64,000 bases of DNA from Ooceraea biroi (taxonomy: Eukaryota > Arthropoda > Insecta > Hymenoptera > Formicidae): the NCBI RefSeq assembly GCF_003672135.1, contig NC_039515.1, positions 12,524,001 to 12,588,000 on the forward strand, given 5' to 3'. The position numbers and the translations under genes were made by a program. Shown here in pieces: positions 39,001 to 50,085 of the stretch. How positions within the stretch are numbered: position 1 is the stretch's first letter; each line of letters opens with the position of its first letter. Below the pieces are notes generated by a model. It was not told where the DNA came from. It worked only from the letters and a program-made list of their open reading frames with translations, and did no database searches.

Positions 39001-39110
39001 ACATCAGAACGTTAGATAACGAGTGCCAGACGTCGACCGTGGAATCAATGGGATTCAATAAACATTGTTATCTGCATCCTGGTCTTTATGAAGAAGACTT
39101 GCTTGACTGA
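36029..39110 (+). CDS. Dronc: Dronc-like initiator caspase (CARD caspase)
   Basis: A cysteine protease that starts apoptosis after its CARD binds the Apaf-1/Dark apoptosome. Seven exons: 36029-36166, 37105-37268, 37488-37550, 37729-38020, 38268-38521, 38657-38912 and 38982-39110, giving 431 residues with consistent phases. The first ATG of the open frame is used. Exons 1-2 encode a CARD-like helical prodomain. The large-subunit core includes RGLVLVISN and the catalytic His247 in ITSHG; the nucleophile is Cys303 in QLCRG. The small subunit has the substrate-pocket motif DKITGSWFIQ. The active-site pentapeptide differs from the common QACRG; Drosophila Dronc also departs from it. A CARD prodomain and about 430 residues point to Dronc rather than Dredd or an effector caspase. 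AATAAA lies at 39395. Confidence 0.9.
36665..36740. repeat. Imperfect palindrome with CRE-like centre
   Basis: The ends CCCAAGTA and TACTTGGG are inverted repeats. Inner segments pair imperfectly, and the centre TAATGACGTCATTA is a perfect palindrome holding TGACGTCA (36698-36705). It lies in caspase intron 1. It may be a small MITE or an accidental regulatory-looking palindrome. Confidence 0.5.
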
Positions 39111-39474
39111 CGAAAAAAGAAAAGTAGGATTTCTTATTCCACGAGACAATAGCATACAGTATTTCCGTATTCCTAATTACGTATAAGTATCCTGTTGCAT
39201 TTATACTTTTAGGAATTTTTATACTCTAAACGACAGTAAAACTTTTAACATATGTTTCTTAAAATATGTTATATTTATATGCCATTTCTACTTTTTTATA
39301 CGAAATATACAAAAGCAAATCCCGACATTTTTCCACTCGATATGTACGATTATCTTGTTAGACGAGATGATCCGTTCAAGGTATACATGCATTTAATAAA
39401 GTAAATCTTTGTCAAAATAAAAAAATATTGTTAATATTTATCCCGTGCCCTACAAGTCTAGAGATTTCTTTCAG

Positions 39475-39754
39475 GCATCGAACGCTGTACTCCATGCGAT
39501 TATGGAGCATAGCGCCCTCCAGTAATGCTTGTAATTCGGCGTCTTCTAACTTTTTAGGCTGACCTGGACGTTGTTCGTCTTTTATGTTAAAATCACCACT
39601 TTTAAAAATCGTTGAAACCATTCTTTACAAGTAGTTTTCGATGAAGCAGCATTACCACGCTTCATTGAGCAATCGATGAGCTTCAGTTGGATTTTTCTTC
39701 AAATCAAAGTAGTGAAGAAATACATGTCGGAAAAACTCTTTTATCACGTTCCAT
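39475..39754 (-). pseudogene. 5' relic of a second mariner transposase
   Basis: Read on the minus strand, the first ATG at 39754 begins a frame-broken mariner-like N-terminus. It includes recognisable YFDLKKNPTEAHRLLNEAW-type and EWFQRF/FKSGDF-type stretches and the QRPGQPKKLEDAELQALL block. Several frameshifts are needed to follow it, and similarity stops after about 39520, before any catalytic residue. It differs from the copy at 34164-35422, so it derives from another mariner lineage. Confidence 0.75.
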
Positions 39755-40707
39755 TTTCTATTGAATAAAATAGAACTGAATTTTATTGAGAAATGTCAAG
39801 CCTTCTTTTCAGCTGTCAAAGCTGTCACAACATTCGTTGCTGATGCCATCTATTTGTGAGAGAGTGAGGAAATTAAGTTCTAAATTAAATTAATTAAATT
39901 AAATAAATTTAAAGGAAATTAAATTCAGTGACTAATAAAATAATCTTTTAGATTTAATTCACGATAATAACGTTAACGTTTGCGGGAAGGAATAAGGGTA
40001 CTGTCAAATCCATGCGATTCATCGTAGCTCGATTTATGTCCAATCTTCTTACAGATATAAATTACAAACGATCCACTTAACTATACTAAATTCTGTGTAT
40101 GTATGTGTATGTATGTGTATGTGTGTGATGTGACTTGCTTATTTTTTCTATAAGTGCCTCATTTATATAATTGGCAAAATTACATGCAAGCGTGCTATAC
40201 CGTATAATTTTGCAACAAAACTTATGTGGAAAAGAATAAGACATTTATAGGCATATTCAAATCGATAGTTAAATATTTCACAAAAATAAAAAATTAAATT
40301 CACGATGAAATTTGGAGGATAAAGTGCGATAATCTTGAAAGTAATTACCAAATTGCTTTCATTGATGAGAAAATTATACTAAAAAGTACATGTCTTTTAT
40401 GTCGATAACGAGAATAGCCGGAAAATAAACTTAAGTATATCAATAAGTTAAATATTCTCTACAATTTTAAAAGGTTTAAATGTAGCCGTTGATTTCATTT
40501 ATAGTGCCATTAGTCGATAAAACGAATGATGGACTAATACAAGGCAGTTTGAGTCATGTCGATGGCGATGAGCTTTATTTTTTCTCTTTTTTTATTTTTT
40601 TTTTCTGCCATGAAGTGTTGCGCATTTTTACGTCTGAATACGCGATTCTGACTTATGTTTTTATTAAGTTACTTCGCGCGTAAGTACAGCGCGTAGCACG
40701 ACTATGC
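39755..40707. other. Intergenic between caspase and PA28-gamma
   Basis: Two genes converge here. I see an AT-rich stretch near 39870-39930, a TATG/TGTG-type simple repeat at about 40098-40130 and, on the minus strand, AATAAA (plus-strand 40660-40665) just past the PA28-gamma stop. No gene is supported. Confidence 0.55.
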
Positions 40708-43700
40708 CTAGTACAAGGACTGCGCGTTGGAGGAACGTGGCCGTTTGATCTTCTCCAGATTCTTGATTACAAGATCGTGTAACGAGCAGTAACGATTGCG
40801 GACCTCGCACATAACGAGCCATAAGCTCACATACTCCTTCTCGTCCAATTCTTGGATCGCTCTTCTATAGTCTAGGATGTGTGGATATTTTGCAACTTTG
40901 CTAACGATCTTCCCTCTCGAGATAAAATACCTGCGGCAGAAGGATAGAAAAATGATTGCGACGTACAAATTCGCAAGTACACGCTAGTTTATTTCACGTG
41001 TCACAGCTAAGCATACTCTTTGGTGTTACCTCGAAATTTGATCAAAGAATGCAGCGGCTTCGCTCTCGACCGACTGAATCTCGGATAATGTATCTTCCTG
41101 GATTGACACGCCAAAATTATTCCCATCCTCGATTTTTGGAATCAGGTAAGAAATCCACATTTTGAGCTATAAAGTAAAACACACCAATGTCAGTAAAGTT
41201 AAGAAAGTTAATTAAAAAACCGCACGCGGAAATGTGTTTAAAGAGTTCTCACGAGGAAACGAAATTTTCGAAAAGCGATATACTTTCAATGAAAAAAAAA
41301 CTGTTTCTTCAAAATTCTTTCAACTCGCATCAACAATGCGGATCCTAATATATTCGTACTTACTAAGTTTGAATCCTCCAATAGTTGTCTAATGTAGGGT
41401 TTAACTATGTGGATCAAATCACATAGCTTTTTGTTGCAGGGAATGGGACCATTTGGCAGTATCATGACTTTAGTCCCACTAGTCTGCTCCACATTATTGT
41501 CCAATTTAGCCTTCTTTGTAGCAGGACCATCTTCGGAATGATTAAGAATTATTGGATCTGGAATGGGTACATTCAATTCTTGATGTACATCAGATAGTTT
41601 TCGATTACAGAATCCAGGCGTCTCCAGCAGCTCATTTAATTTAACTATTTTTTCAGGGAATCCTTTCACCAGTAGTTCTTCTGCCTGAATAATGCAACAA
41701 AAACAGCATAGGTAATAATCCATTGTTTCGTCACTTTTACATGCATATCAAGTAACACTTGTTCATATATATCAAATAAAAATTAAACAGAACAGAATAT
41801 CTGAAAAGTCGTAGATATTAAAGAGAAGACTTACCTTAGTCTTAAGAGAGTCCTTGTATTCCTGAACCTGTAAGATAAACTCAAAAAATACATCACTTTG
41901 ATAAGATAATCACATAAATAATAAGCATTTTCAAGGTACTTTAACTCACTGTAACGTATCTTAATTTGTTAATATAATATATAAGTAAGACTTTTGCAGA
42001 GAGCCCGTGATATCGTACATAATCTAGCAGCAGTTTAATGTAATTCCATTACCGCCTTGTAAATTAACATACTAAGAAACTTAAAACACCGATACAGCGT
42101 TATAAGACATACGTAGAATTCATAACATGAATAAGAACGTGTAAATTATATTTGTATCTAAAACTACCTCATTTTCCGTATATCCAGCCAACAATACATT
42201 ACTTGATTCGTTACTTGGATTACTAGGAAATGTGGAAAACATTTATACTAAAAGTTGACAAGAGTAGCGTACAAAACTGTCTAAAGAAATGATAAGATAA
42301 TTCTTTGAGCAAGAATTTAGCTCGTTAATTTTGTTTTAACTAATACTTTCTCGGTAACAATTTTGAAAGGTTATGACACGCTGCTCAATTGTTTGCTGTC
42401 ACATTGAGTTGAAAGTCTGCACATCGTTAGTAACGATTATAATTTCGTGTTGTTTCAACACATTCGAATTTGTCCATCATGATAAAAACCATTACATAAT
42501 TTCGGAGTAATTTTATTTTCTACGTATTTCTTTCTAAAGCGTAAAACATTTCAAGTTTTATCATTCTTAGGAATTATACGGTGCTACAATCTGTCACAAT
42601 AAATCACTGTTTCATCGCATTATACATATATAGGTTAATCAATGTTTACATTCGTGCTAACTATTCGTAGCAAACGTGAAGAAAAAGGTATTTGTGGATA
42701 ACCAAAAATCAGCAGTATCGTCCGTTTTAACAATGCAACGTTTGCAAAAGACGCCAGTGAATCTGTCAGAAACCACCTTCTTCACTATCAGTTTGCAGTT
42801 TGTTCACGTTTCATAACGTTCGGATAAACGAGATGCGTCGGTTCGTTGTAAAAGGAAAATCGATGGGGTTAAGTTCGTATATGATATACAAAATGGTTCT
42901 ATCGTAGGTAGAAAATGGAGAATTATATTTAGATGAACGAGAAGAAAACAGGAACTAGATAAGAGAGAGAGAGAGAGTCGTATAATGGAAGAGTTAGATA
43001 GACTCTATCTGATAGAGCATTGAAAAATATGAAGCAAAAATCTAGCTCCGATATAGATAAATAAAATAGAATATAAAATGATTAAAGTTTGAGTAATAAT
43101 TGCAAAAAGGAACTATCGACGGTTCTCTCTCTTTCTTAACTTTTGTTTTGAAAATTCACATATGTTTTCGGTTTGGAAAACAAATCAGATTATATTCATT
43201 GAAGAGGATGCTAAAGAGAAAGTAAGACAAACAATGATGTCACCGTGTACAAGTAAAGTCTGGGAAAGAATGATTAATGAAGGACTGGTGCAATGGGCGG
43301 AAAGTAATGTACTGGATAAGAATCAACATGAATTTGGAAAGGGTCAGTTGTGCACGGATAATTTATTTAGTGAAGCAGTTGACAGCAGAAATAGAAATAG
43401 GGTTTACGAAAGGAGGAAGCGGGTAGTACTCGGATGCATGCGATATGAGGCAAAGTTATAAAGATAAAGTTATAAATTATATCAGAAAGAATAGGTACTA
43501 CGTATTCATACGCGAATGGTTAGGAAAGCTTAAGCCATTCAAAGCGGAATGTCCCTTTTGAAAGATATTGTAAAGAGATTATGTAATAAAGGTGATCGAA
43601 GGTAACACGACTTCTTCAAGTTTACAGCAATTAAAGAGAAAATGGAAATAGTACGGAGTGGCAAAAAAGCGAGCAGGTTGATGCACATTTAAATAGAAAA

Positions 43701-44208
43701 TCAAAAGAAAAGAAAATTCGATTCCCTTGGCGTAGCACCTCTTTTGTTTCATCGCGAAACGAGACCAATAGTTTCCCTTTCGACGAACGGAATTATCCCT
43801 TTCCTCAAACTCCTTATTAATTCCTCTCCATCCTTGTTTTGCCATTTTCTCCATTCTACTCCATTCTTAACCATGACGAAGAGGTTAAATCAACCGTTCC
43901 GTTCGGCAAATGTTTTTTCCCAACGGTAACGCGTAAGTCCGGTCGGTGGAGGGAAGAGCACACGGAGTCGAGACAGATCGAACGGCCGTGCAGCAGGGGC
44001 GGGAACGGCAACGCGGAGCATCGCGATGCTACCCAAACATTGACCCAACGCTCGCGTAAATACCGGTGGTTAACCTAATCCGGACGTCGTTGTCGCCGCG
44101 CCGCTGACACTCGGCCACTCGATCGTCCTCCCGCATCGGCAACGACGAGCAGCAACGCGAGAGGAAGCGAAGATAGTTTACCTTCCCTGCTGTAGCATCC
44201 TCCATCAT
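40708..44208 (-). CDS. PSME3: Proteasome activator PA28-gamma (REG-gamma)
   Basis: A nuclear ring that caps the 20S proteasome and promotes ATP- and ubiquitin-independent degradation. Exons in reading order: 44208-44182, 41867-41835, 41684-41364, 41166-41030 and 40930-40708, giving 246 residues, close to fly REG (about 245). Exon 1 encodes MMEDATAGK and joins in phase 0 to VQEYKDSLKTK. The central exon has the VPIPDP motif, followed by a basic ATKKAKLD stretch that may be a nuclear signal. The next has the activation-loop block EDGNNFGVSIQE. The last has EKIKRPRSSNAQSLY, close to the human REG-gamma end and distinct from alpha/beta. An alternative phase-0 first exon with its own ATG exists at 42242-42168. 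The first exon at 44.2 kb is preferred because it sits in a CpG-rich promoter-like block and fits the family length. Confidence 0.92.
43228..43440 (+). pseudogene. LINE reverse-transcriptase fragment
   Basis: The open stretch includes SKVWERMINEGLVQW and, after a gap, LDKNQHEFGKGQLCTDNL. This matches the finger/palm region of non-LTR reverse transcriptases, where an (F/G)RKG-type motif follows a conserved Asn-Gln. The catalytic FADD box and everything downstream are missing. It lies antisense in PA28-gamma intron 1. Only this fragment can be recognised, so the clade cannot be named. Confidence 0.7.
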
Positions 44209-44680
44209 ATGCGGATTTGTAGAAAAACTTTTTACAAAACAGTCACTCTTTGTTGAAACGTGCACTTCAAACAGGAAGTCGCGCTACTGCCGCGTTCGTG
44301 CGCTACTACGCTGTCAAGCGAGGCTCCCGCGACTATTCCCGTGGCGTTCCACCGTACGTACGCTTGCACTTTCTGCACTGGGGAATTAAATAAGCCTATT
44401 TAGAACGTGCAGCGGGAAAGAGCCGGGAAAACGCGAAGAGGTGGAGAACGGAAAACGGCAGGTGTAAGATGCCGTGTCACGGATGCATGCGCATGACCGC
44501 GGGGCCCCGATTGATTTTTCAAACGTGAATCACGCGATGAAAAAAAATACAATATATTACTACCGATCCGAAAATGATTCAGCGAGTACTAATAATAATA
44601 ATGGCGGCTCCGCGATAAAAATCGCGCGATGCGACTCGTTCGATTCTTCATCATAGGGTTTTCGCGATACATCACCTTGT
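43900..44680. promoter_or_regulatory. CpG-rich promoter block of PA28-gamma
   Basis: This 0.8-kb block is GC- and CpG-rich between AT-rich flanks and contains the preferred first exon of PA28-gamma (44208-44182). A housekeeping-type promoter is the simplest reading. A 60-codon plus-strand frame at 44474-44656 has low-complexity Ser/Asn runs and no recognisable domain. No TATA box was identified. Confidence 0.5.
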
Positions 44681-45535
44681 AATATTATTGATTTTCTGCT
44701 TTTAAACCTGATTTTTTATTATTAACCGGTTCGAACGGATTTAAACATTTGAAGATTGGCGATTTCGCAGGCACTGCAGTCCAGTTGACGTTTCCATGTG
44801 CTCCAGAATTATTTCTTCTTTCATTTTTTTCTTATTTCACAGGAAAAGGATAGAAAGTGTTCTGAAGCGATTTTAAATACAACTGGACCGCAACGACAAT
44901 TCGAACGGGAGATTGTCACAGATTCGAAAATTGAAATTTAAAGAGCAAATTCGAAACTTGAATTTGAATTAAAAAATCAAATTCGAGTGTTCGGATTCGC
45001 TCAAATGGTCCAAGATTTGAACACTTTAGAGTCAAATATTTCAGATGGAACATCCGAGAAAGCAACTTTTAATTATGTCAGGTCACTCATTTCCACTATT
45101 CATCCACATGTTGGAGGACAGAATATATTGTTGAGGGCAAATAAAGGAATAAGAGAATAGCCTGGTTTTACTTTTTTATATTTCACGTTATTCGATTGAT
45201 TATGACATTCCTTCACTTTTTCCGAGGAGCATTTACGAAAAATTATTTAAAAAATGCTTTGTTAAGACAGGGCCTGCTAATTAGATCTCAAGCAAATTCA
45301 TTATCTCGTATATTCATAGTTTTCCTCTTTTAAACAATTCCTACTATATTAATAAAAGCGACTCTATACGAACGTATCGATAAATGAGCACTTTGTCGCG
45401 ACACCCAATCGTGCCGTCAATGTTAATTACGAGAAAAACACAGTTAATCGACAGTATTTAATGAGAGTAACTAATTAGTAATGGTTATAATAATCGTGAT
45501 AGATTTCTCCTTGTATAAATACATATTAAATAGGG
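44681..45535. other. Intergenic, nothing recognised
   Basis: Separates the PA28-gamma promoter from the 3' end of Rpn6. A local patch at about 44895-45010 repeats words such as AATTCGAA and ATTCGA, suggesting a degraded short tandem repeat. No gene or RNA is supported. Confidence 0.5.
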
Positions 45536-47372
45536 CTAGGTGAGTTTCTTGGCTTTCTGGTAAAGTGTATCAACGACTTTGCCCATACTGTGTATCGTGT
45601 CTAACGCGATCTCGTAGGTCTTGTCGCGGGGTGTATCTTCGAAAACGATTAGAACGCCTTCGCCCTGGTCGAGGACCCCTCGCAATTTCTTATCCAGAAT
45701 CATCTGTGACAGTTTCTTTTCTACTTGCGCCAGCGGTAGAGATATGCACGAGGCGATGTGGCTCACCTGTCGAAGAAATTTAATGCGGATGCAAACGGAC
45801 TCGACTTATATCGATCATCGATCTGCAATCAAAAGAGAGTAAATAAACGATACCTGGACTCGTGAGTAGGGTTCAACTAAACGGCATAAATTTTGCTCCA
45901 GCATAGCGTCGTAGAGGGAGCCAAGATGCGCGCGTACTATCACGTCGTCCTCCAGTTCCTGCCGGTATTGCTTCACCGCCTTCTGAAAGTCCGCCAGTGA
46001 CCGCCGGTGGCTGGCTTCGGCCACCGCGCGCATCGCATCCAGGTCCAATCCCGCGTACTTCACCGCCAGCTTGCCAGACATGATGGCCTGCACGTCTTCC
46101 GGCGTGCGCAGCATGATCTTAGACAGCAACATGTACTTGAGCGCTGTCAGTGCCTTGGGACTTTCGACGCTGTCGTATCTAAAAATAGAAGATACCGATG
46201 ACACATCCGTACATATGTCGCGAGGGTGAATCGAGCGCAGCTCGTTGTTGCTCAACACAGTCGAGTGTACAGTACCCCTCGAACGCCTCGTAGAAGTAAG
46301 AGTAAGCAGTCTTGAAATCTCGCTCGTCTGCAGCGTGCAGTATTCCCGATTGTAGATCCAGAGCCGCTTGCATCTTGGGCGGACAGTAAATCGCGTTGGC
46401 AGTTGTCCTGGCGCTGGTGAGCGCCGCTCTCGCTTTCGCCAGATTGCTCAGCGCGTGATATGTCTTGCTCTCTAATAACTGAACCTCCACTAGTAGCTGT
46501 TTGTCGTCCAGCTTTTTGAGTTCCTTCAGAAGAGCAGAGCCCAGTTGCAACGCTTCGCTGAACATGCCAGTGTCGAAGTAAAGGGCTATTAAGCGCGCTT
46601 CCAGCGATTGCCTTAGAAACGTTCGGCGTTCTTCCTTCGCCCAGTCTATGCATTCCTTACATAATTGCACCTAGATACACAATACACAAATTTTATAGTT
46701 TTTCTCAAAGGATTAATAAAATTAATTAATTATTAATAAAAGATTAATCTGACACATAATTGCGCACTCTTAACAAAGACAATCTTACTTTTGGAGTATT
46801 AATTATGGTTTCTTAACCATATTTTATTCTATATTTTAATCTAATGACTCAAAACGGAGCGTATTCTCTGTCACTTCTTTCATTTAAACAGCTCAACAAC
46901 ACATGTCGCAAACTCAAATGGCAAATAGTAGCGCAGCGGTCAATTGACATTTTTCCCTGGTGGAAGCGAAACTGTCATAGCCTAACCTAATTCACTCCAC
47001 ACACTGTCACATCTCTCTCTTAGATGGGACGCAAAAACACTGCTCCATTACCTCGATGCCGATACCAGCCTCCAGATCCAGGAAGAAATCCACCAAGGAC
47101 CGCACGAGCTTAGCAGCCTTGGCTTTACTGATGAGGCTGAGGAACGGCCTGGTGGCTTTGATCAGCTCCGCCAGCTCCTTGGCCTTGCCCTCCTTTTTGT
47201 AAAGCTCGCCCAGGTGCAGGATACCCTGCTCCTTGACGCGGATGTTGTCCTCGTCATCCTCAGCGACGCCGATACTCGGATCCGAGACGATCTCGTTGAG
47301 GAGCGAGATGCCCTCGCTGCGATTCGTCACCGAAACGGCCTGGGCCCGCTCGAACAACATCGCACCGGCCAT
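45536..47372 (-). CDS. Rpn6: 26S proteasome lid subunit Rpn6 (PSMD11)
   Basis: A PCI-domain subunit that clamps the 19S lid to the 20S core of the 26S proteasome. Four exons in reading order: 47372-47052, 46670-46276, 46178-45854 and 45766-45536, giving 423 residues against about 422 in fly. The start MAGAMLFERAQ matches family N-termini. Highly conserved blocks include LIKATRPFLSLISKAKAAKL, KTYHALSNLAKARAALTSAR, CPPKMQAALDLQSGILHA and ERDFKTAYSYFYEAFEGY. The C-terminal PCI/winged-helix part has QVEKKLSQMILDKK and ends VDTLYQKAKKLT. All introns have consistent phase (0, 2, 0). The neighbour PA28-gamma is also a proteasome regulator on the same strand. Confidence 0.96.
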
Positions 47373-48230
47373 CTCGGGTGCTGGATTGCGCCGCTGCTTC
47401 CTCGTAGGTACACTAATCCTCGGACACGTACGTTATCACTCCGCTGTACCGCCGATGCGGCTCCGCGAGGGAAAGGAAAAAAACAACAGGGAACACGTCG
47501 CGTACGCCGTGCACACGGGGGAACGTGCCAGTCAGCGCGGACGAGACCGCCGTTGTACACTATGCGCGACGACCGCTGGTGATCACGCTCGGCCAATTAC
47601 TTTCTCGTGCGTGAGTGTACACTCACTCGCGCGTTCCGCACTCCACCGCTCTCGCGCTTTCCAGGCTTGTCACTCCTCTCCGCGCTCGCCGGATCCCCGA
47701 TACCGCAAAACTCGTGTCATGCTGCTACGTGAGTCAAGCGAGATGTCGTGTGCCAACCGCAGGTCGTAACGCACATTCACGCACCTTCGTACGTTCGACT
47801 GGACTTTCGCACATAGGTCTGTTCTTTTTAGCTGCACTGCTGAACTAGTGCAATACGTTAAAGTGAGACAAGTATATTTTTTCTCACTCTAACTTATCGC
47901 ACCAGTTCAGCAGTGCAGCCAAAAAGAACAGACCTCTTATTTCGAAATTCTATTCCATCAGCGAAATTCCCTAGCGTCTAGTTTTATATTACAGTTCGAC
48001 AAACGGCTGTTTCCACCAAAACCGCGTAATTTTAAACAGGATGAAAATAATACATCCTCAACACATTATTCTATCAATATATAAAATAGATTTTATTTAA
48101 TACTTTTATGAATTTCTCAGTAACAAATGCTTTATGGAAAATATTTATAGAACATGTCTCGTGAGATATTTGTACAGGCAAGCTCCTAGTTTCTTCAATT
48201 TCCTATTTTTTATAATATTCCTAGGCCTAT
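47373..48230. other. Rpn6 upstream region
   Basis: The first 400 bp upstream of the Rpn6 ATG are GC-rich and CpG-rich, typical of a housekeeping promoter; long frames there on both strands are composition effects. A hairpin MITE (47815-47935) separates this from the 3' end of the HAUS8-like gene, where the sequence becomes AT-rich. Confidence 0.5.
47815..47935. mobile_element. Hairpin MITE, 54-bp arms
   Basis: Arms 47815-47868 and 47882-47935 are reverse complements over 54 bases with about five mismatches and a 13-base loop. The outer ends read AGGTCTGTTCTTTTT. Most differences could be single transitions, so the element is older than the hairpin at 26028. No clear target duplication is seen. 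It lies about 440 bp upstream of the Rpn6 start codon. Confidence 0.7.
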
Positions 48231-49467
48231 TTACTGACTCCCGTTGTACGTTAGCGAGAGCGAGGTATTTTTCAGTACGAGTACTTGCAAATTGCAAAGC
48301 GCTTCTTCCAATCTGAAAGATACATAAGAAACGATATGAGAGATTAGTAATTTATTCAAAGTAAAATGAGAAACCAATTTTTTCAACGTACTTTTTCTGG
48401 AGGTTTTCTATCTCGCTATGCGTTTCGTCGAAATCCTTCAATCCAGCACTCATGGTGCAATATGCTTCACCTTTGGAGCCAATCAGATTCATAATGTTCT
48501 TCAAGGCACTTGAACATCTCGTTAATATCTCCTGAGTTTCTTTCCATTCTTCCTGCGTTTCGGGAAGTATTATGCCATTACACCGTAACACATCCAGAGG
48601 CTCCAAGAGAGATCGTAACTTGGATACCATGGCCTTTGCAGATTTGAACGTTTCGTTCTCTGCAAAAACAAAATTTTGAGTACTAATTGCAGCCTGCATC
48701 GATGATTTTGATGACAATTTCTTTTTATCTTACTAGTACACTTTGCTACTGCATCCATTTGTACGTCTATCTCTTCCTGCTCCAAATGTAAGTTTATTAC
48801 ATCACGTTCCCTCTTTTTGATCTTGATCAGCTTTTGTGTATCCTGATCAAGTTCTTGCGCTACAGTGGCCAACTGCATGACCATCAATTGCTTCTTCTCT
48901 TCGGTTTTCTTCTTCATTATGAGATCCATCAGCTTGACTTGCAAATATTCATCGTAGAGAAGCCCGAATTCCAACTCCTTCGATTCAGTGTCTGCCTTTT
49001 TTGATACGTCCAACAACAGTTGCGACGGCATAATCGACTGTCTGTTTGCAGCGATCTTTTTGCTAGTAATTTTTGGTAATTCTAGAAAAGTAATACAGTA
49101 ATGTAACAATATACAACAATACATGTAGCGAAATAGAAGAAAGATTTCGATAGCTTCACTTAGGGCCACTTCAACCAAAGTCCAGTTAATTTAATCGTCG
49201 ATTAACTTACAGGGCGATCAACATAAAACATATTATTTATACGAGAATTATATTATTAGAGATTTTTATGTTATTCGCCCTGCAAGTTACTGGACGAATT
49301 AAATTAATCGGAGTTTGGTCGAAGTGGCCCTTACTCTGCTTTCGCATAATGTCATCCTGCATTAAAGTTGTACGAGAAGTATTTCCACGAACACTAGGTA
49401 ACGTAGTTTCTAAAAGATTTCTCTTTGCAGTCTCCGGTGTGCCCGCATTGTGACCTCTGAAACGCAT
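48231..49467 (-). CDS. HAUS8-like augmin subunit (tentative), coiled-coil protein
   Basis: Four exons in reading order: 49467-49335, 49081-48734, 48659-48392 and 48312-48231, giving 276 residues. Phases (1, 1, 2) agree at all junctions, so the gene model is sound even where the name is not. Residues from about 60 on form a long charged coiled coil (EEKKQLMVMQLATVAQEL and on). A later block around SLLEPLDVLRCNGIILPET resembles in layout the C-terminal part of HAUS8/Hice1, which ties the augmin complex to spindle microtubules. The N-terminus is basic and Ser/Thr-rich, as in HAUS8, whose N-terminus binds microtubules. Sequence divergence is high; other small coiled-coil spindle proteins cannot be excluded. 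Intron 1 begins with a MITE. Confidence 0.6.
49163..49330. mobile_element. PIF/Harbinger-type hairpin MITE with TTA duplications
   Basis: The 168-bp element starts GGGCCACTTC and ends GAAGTGGCCC, with similarity between the arms continuing well inward, and is bounded by TTA at 49160-49162 and 49331-49333. A three-base TTA/TAA target duplication and GGGCC-type ends are diagnostic of PIF/Harbinger elements. It lies in intron 1 of the HAUS8-like gene. Its right end adjoins the splice donor, so on the minus strand the donor GTAAGG takes GTAA from the flank and the following G's from the element. Confidence 0.85.
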
Positions 49468-50073
49468 TGTGCGTCACGCCAAGATAGACACGTTTTGCAA
49501 TATATTATATTTATGCTGAGAAAATATTTATACAATAAAGCGATATTTCTTTACCTTCGAAAGCGTCCCAACTTCGGTGTATTTTTTGACTCGTCTTGCA
49601 TATTTCACTGGATTCTCTTATTATTGTATAAATAATTTGTGATTTTTTAAGTGGTTTCTGCTGTTATAATTCTAATGTTATGATTCCTTCTCCTTTCAAA
49701 GTCTGATCGTGCACTAACGTTTTGCGACATGTACGCCCTCGCGTTTCAAATCTAGGCATTCAGTCAGATTAAGCATGTGACATCTATGTCTTTATGATTC
49801 ATGGTTCAAATTAATATAAATATAAATTATATAATATGAAATTAATTAATAGGGATATAAATTGAAATTCTTTTAAGTAACAATTACGATGTATGAACAT
49901 TTAAAAGTGATATCATATTTCTCTAGATTAACTCGGAATATCTAGCTAACTTCAAAAAATTAGATATTTCTCGTCATACTGCATTATAATTTTAATGCAA
50001 TAAATATCAACTTAAATATGGTATACGATTAAATATATTACATATTTCTCTAAAAAGTTTAAAAGAATTTATT
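49468..50073. other. Intergenic between HAUS8-like gene and tRNA
   Basis: This is the upstream region of the HAUS8-like gene. It is AT-rich, and no core promoter motif or coding sequence could be assigned. Confidence 0.45.
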
Positions 50074-50081
50074 AAAAAAAA
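50074..50081 (-). terminator. Pol III terminator of tRNA-Gln
   Basis: Eight consecutive T residues on the minus strand begin four bases after the tRNA 3' end, the usual RNA polymerase III stop signal. Confidence 0.85.
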
Positions 50082-50085
50082 TCAA

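Noticed and set aside
42168..42242. First exon of PA28-gamma at this position as the main model
   Set aside because: Frame and donor fit, but the protein is longer than the family norm and the sequence context is not promoter-like; kept only as an alternative.
44474..44656. 60-codon frame with Ser/Asn runs
   Set aside because: Low complexity in a CpG-rich promoter block; no homology recognised and no Met-supported context beyond an internal ATG.
47233..47769. 178-codon plus-strand open frame
   Set aside because: Antisense of Rpn6 exon 1 plus its CpG-rich promoter; stop codons are rare there because of composition.
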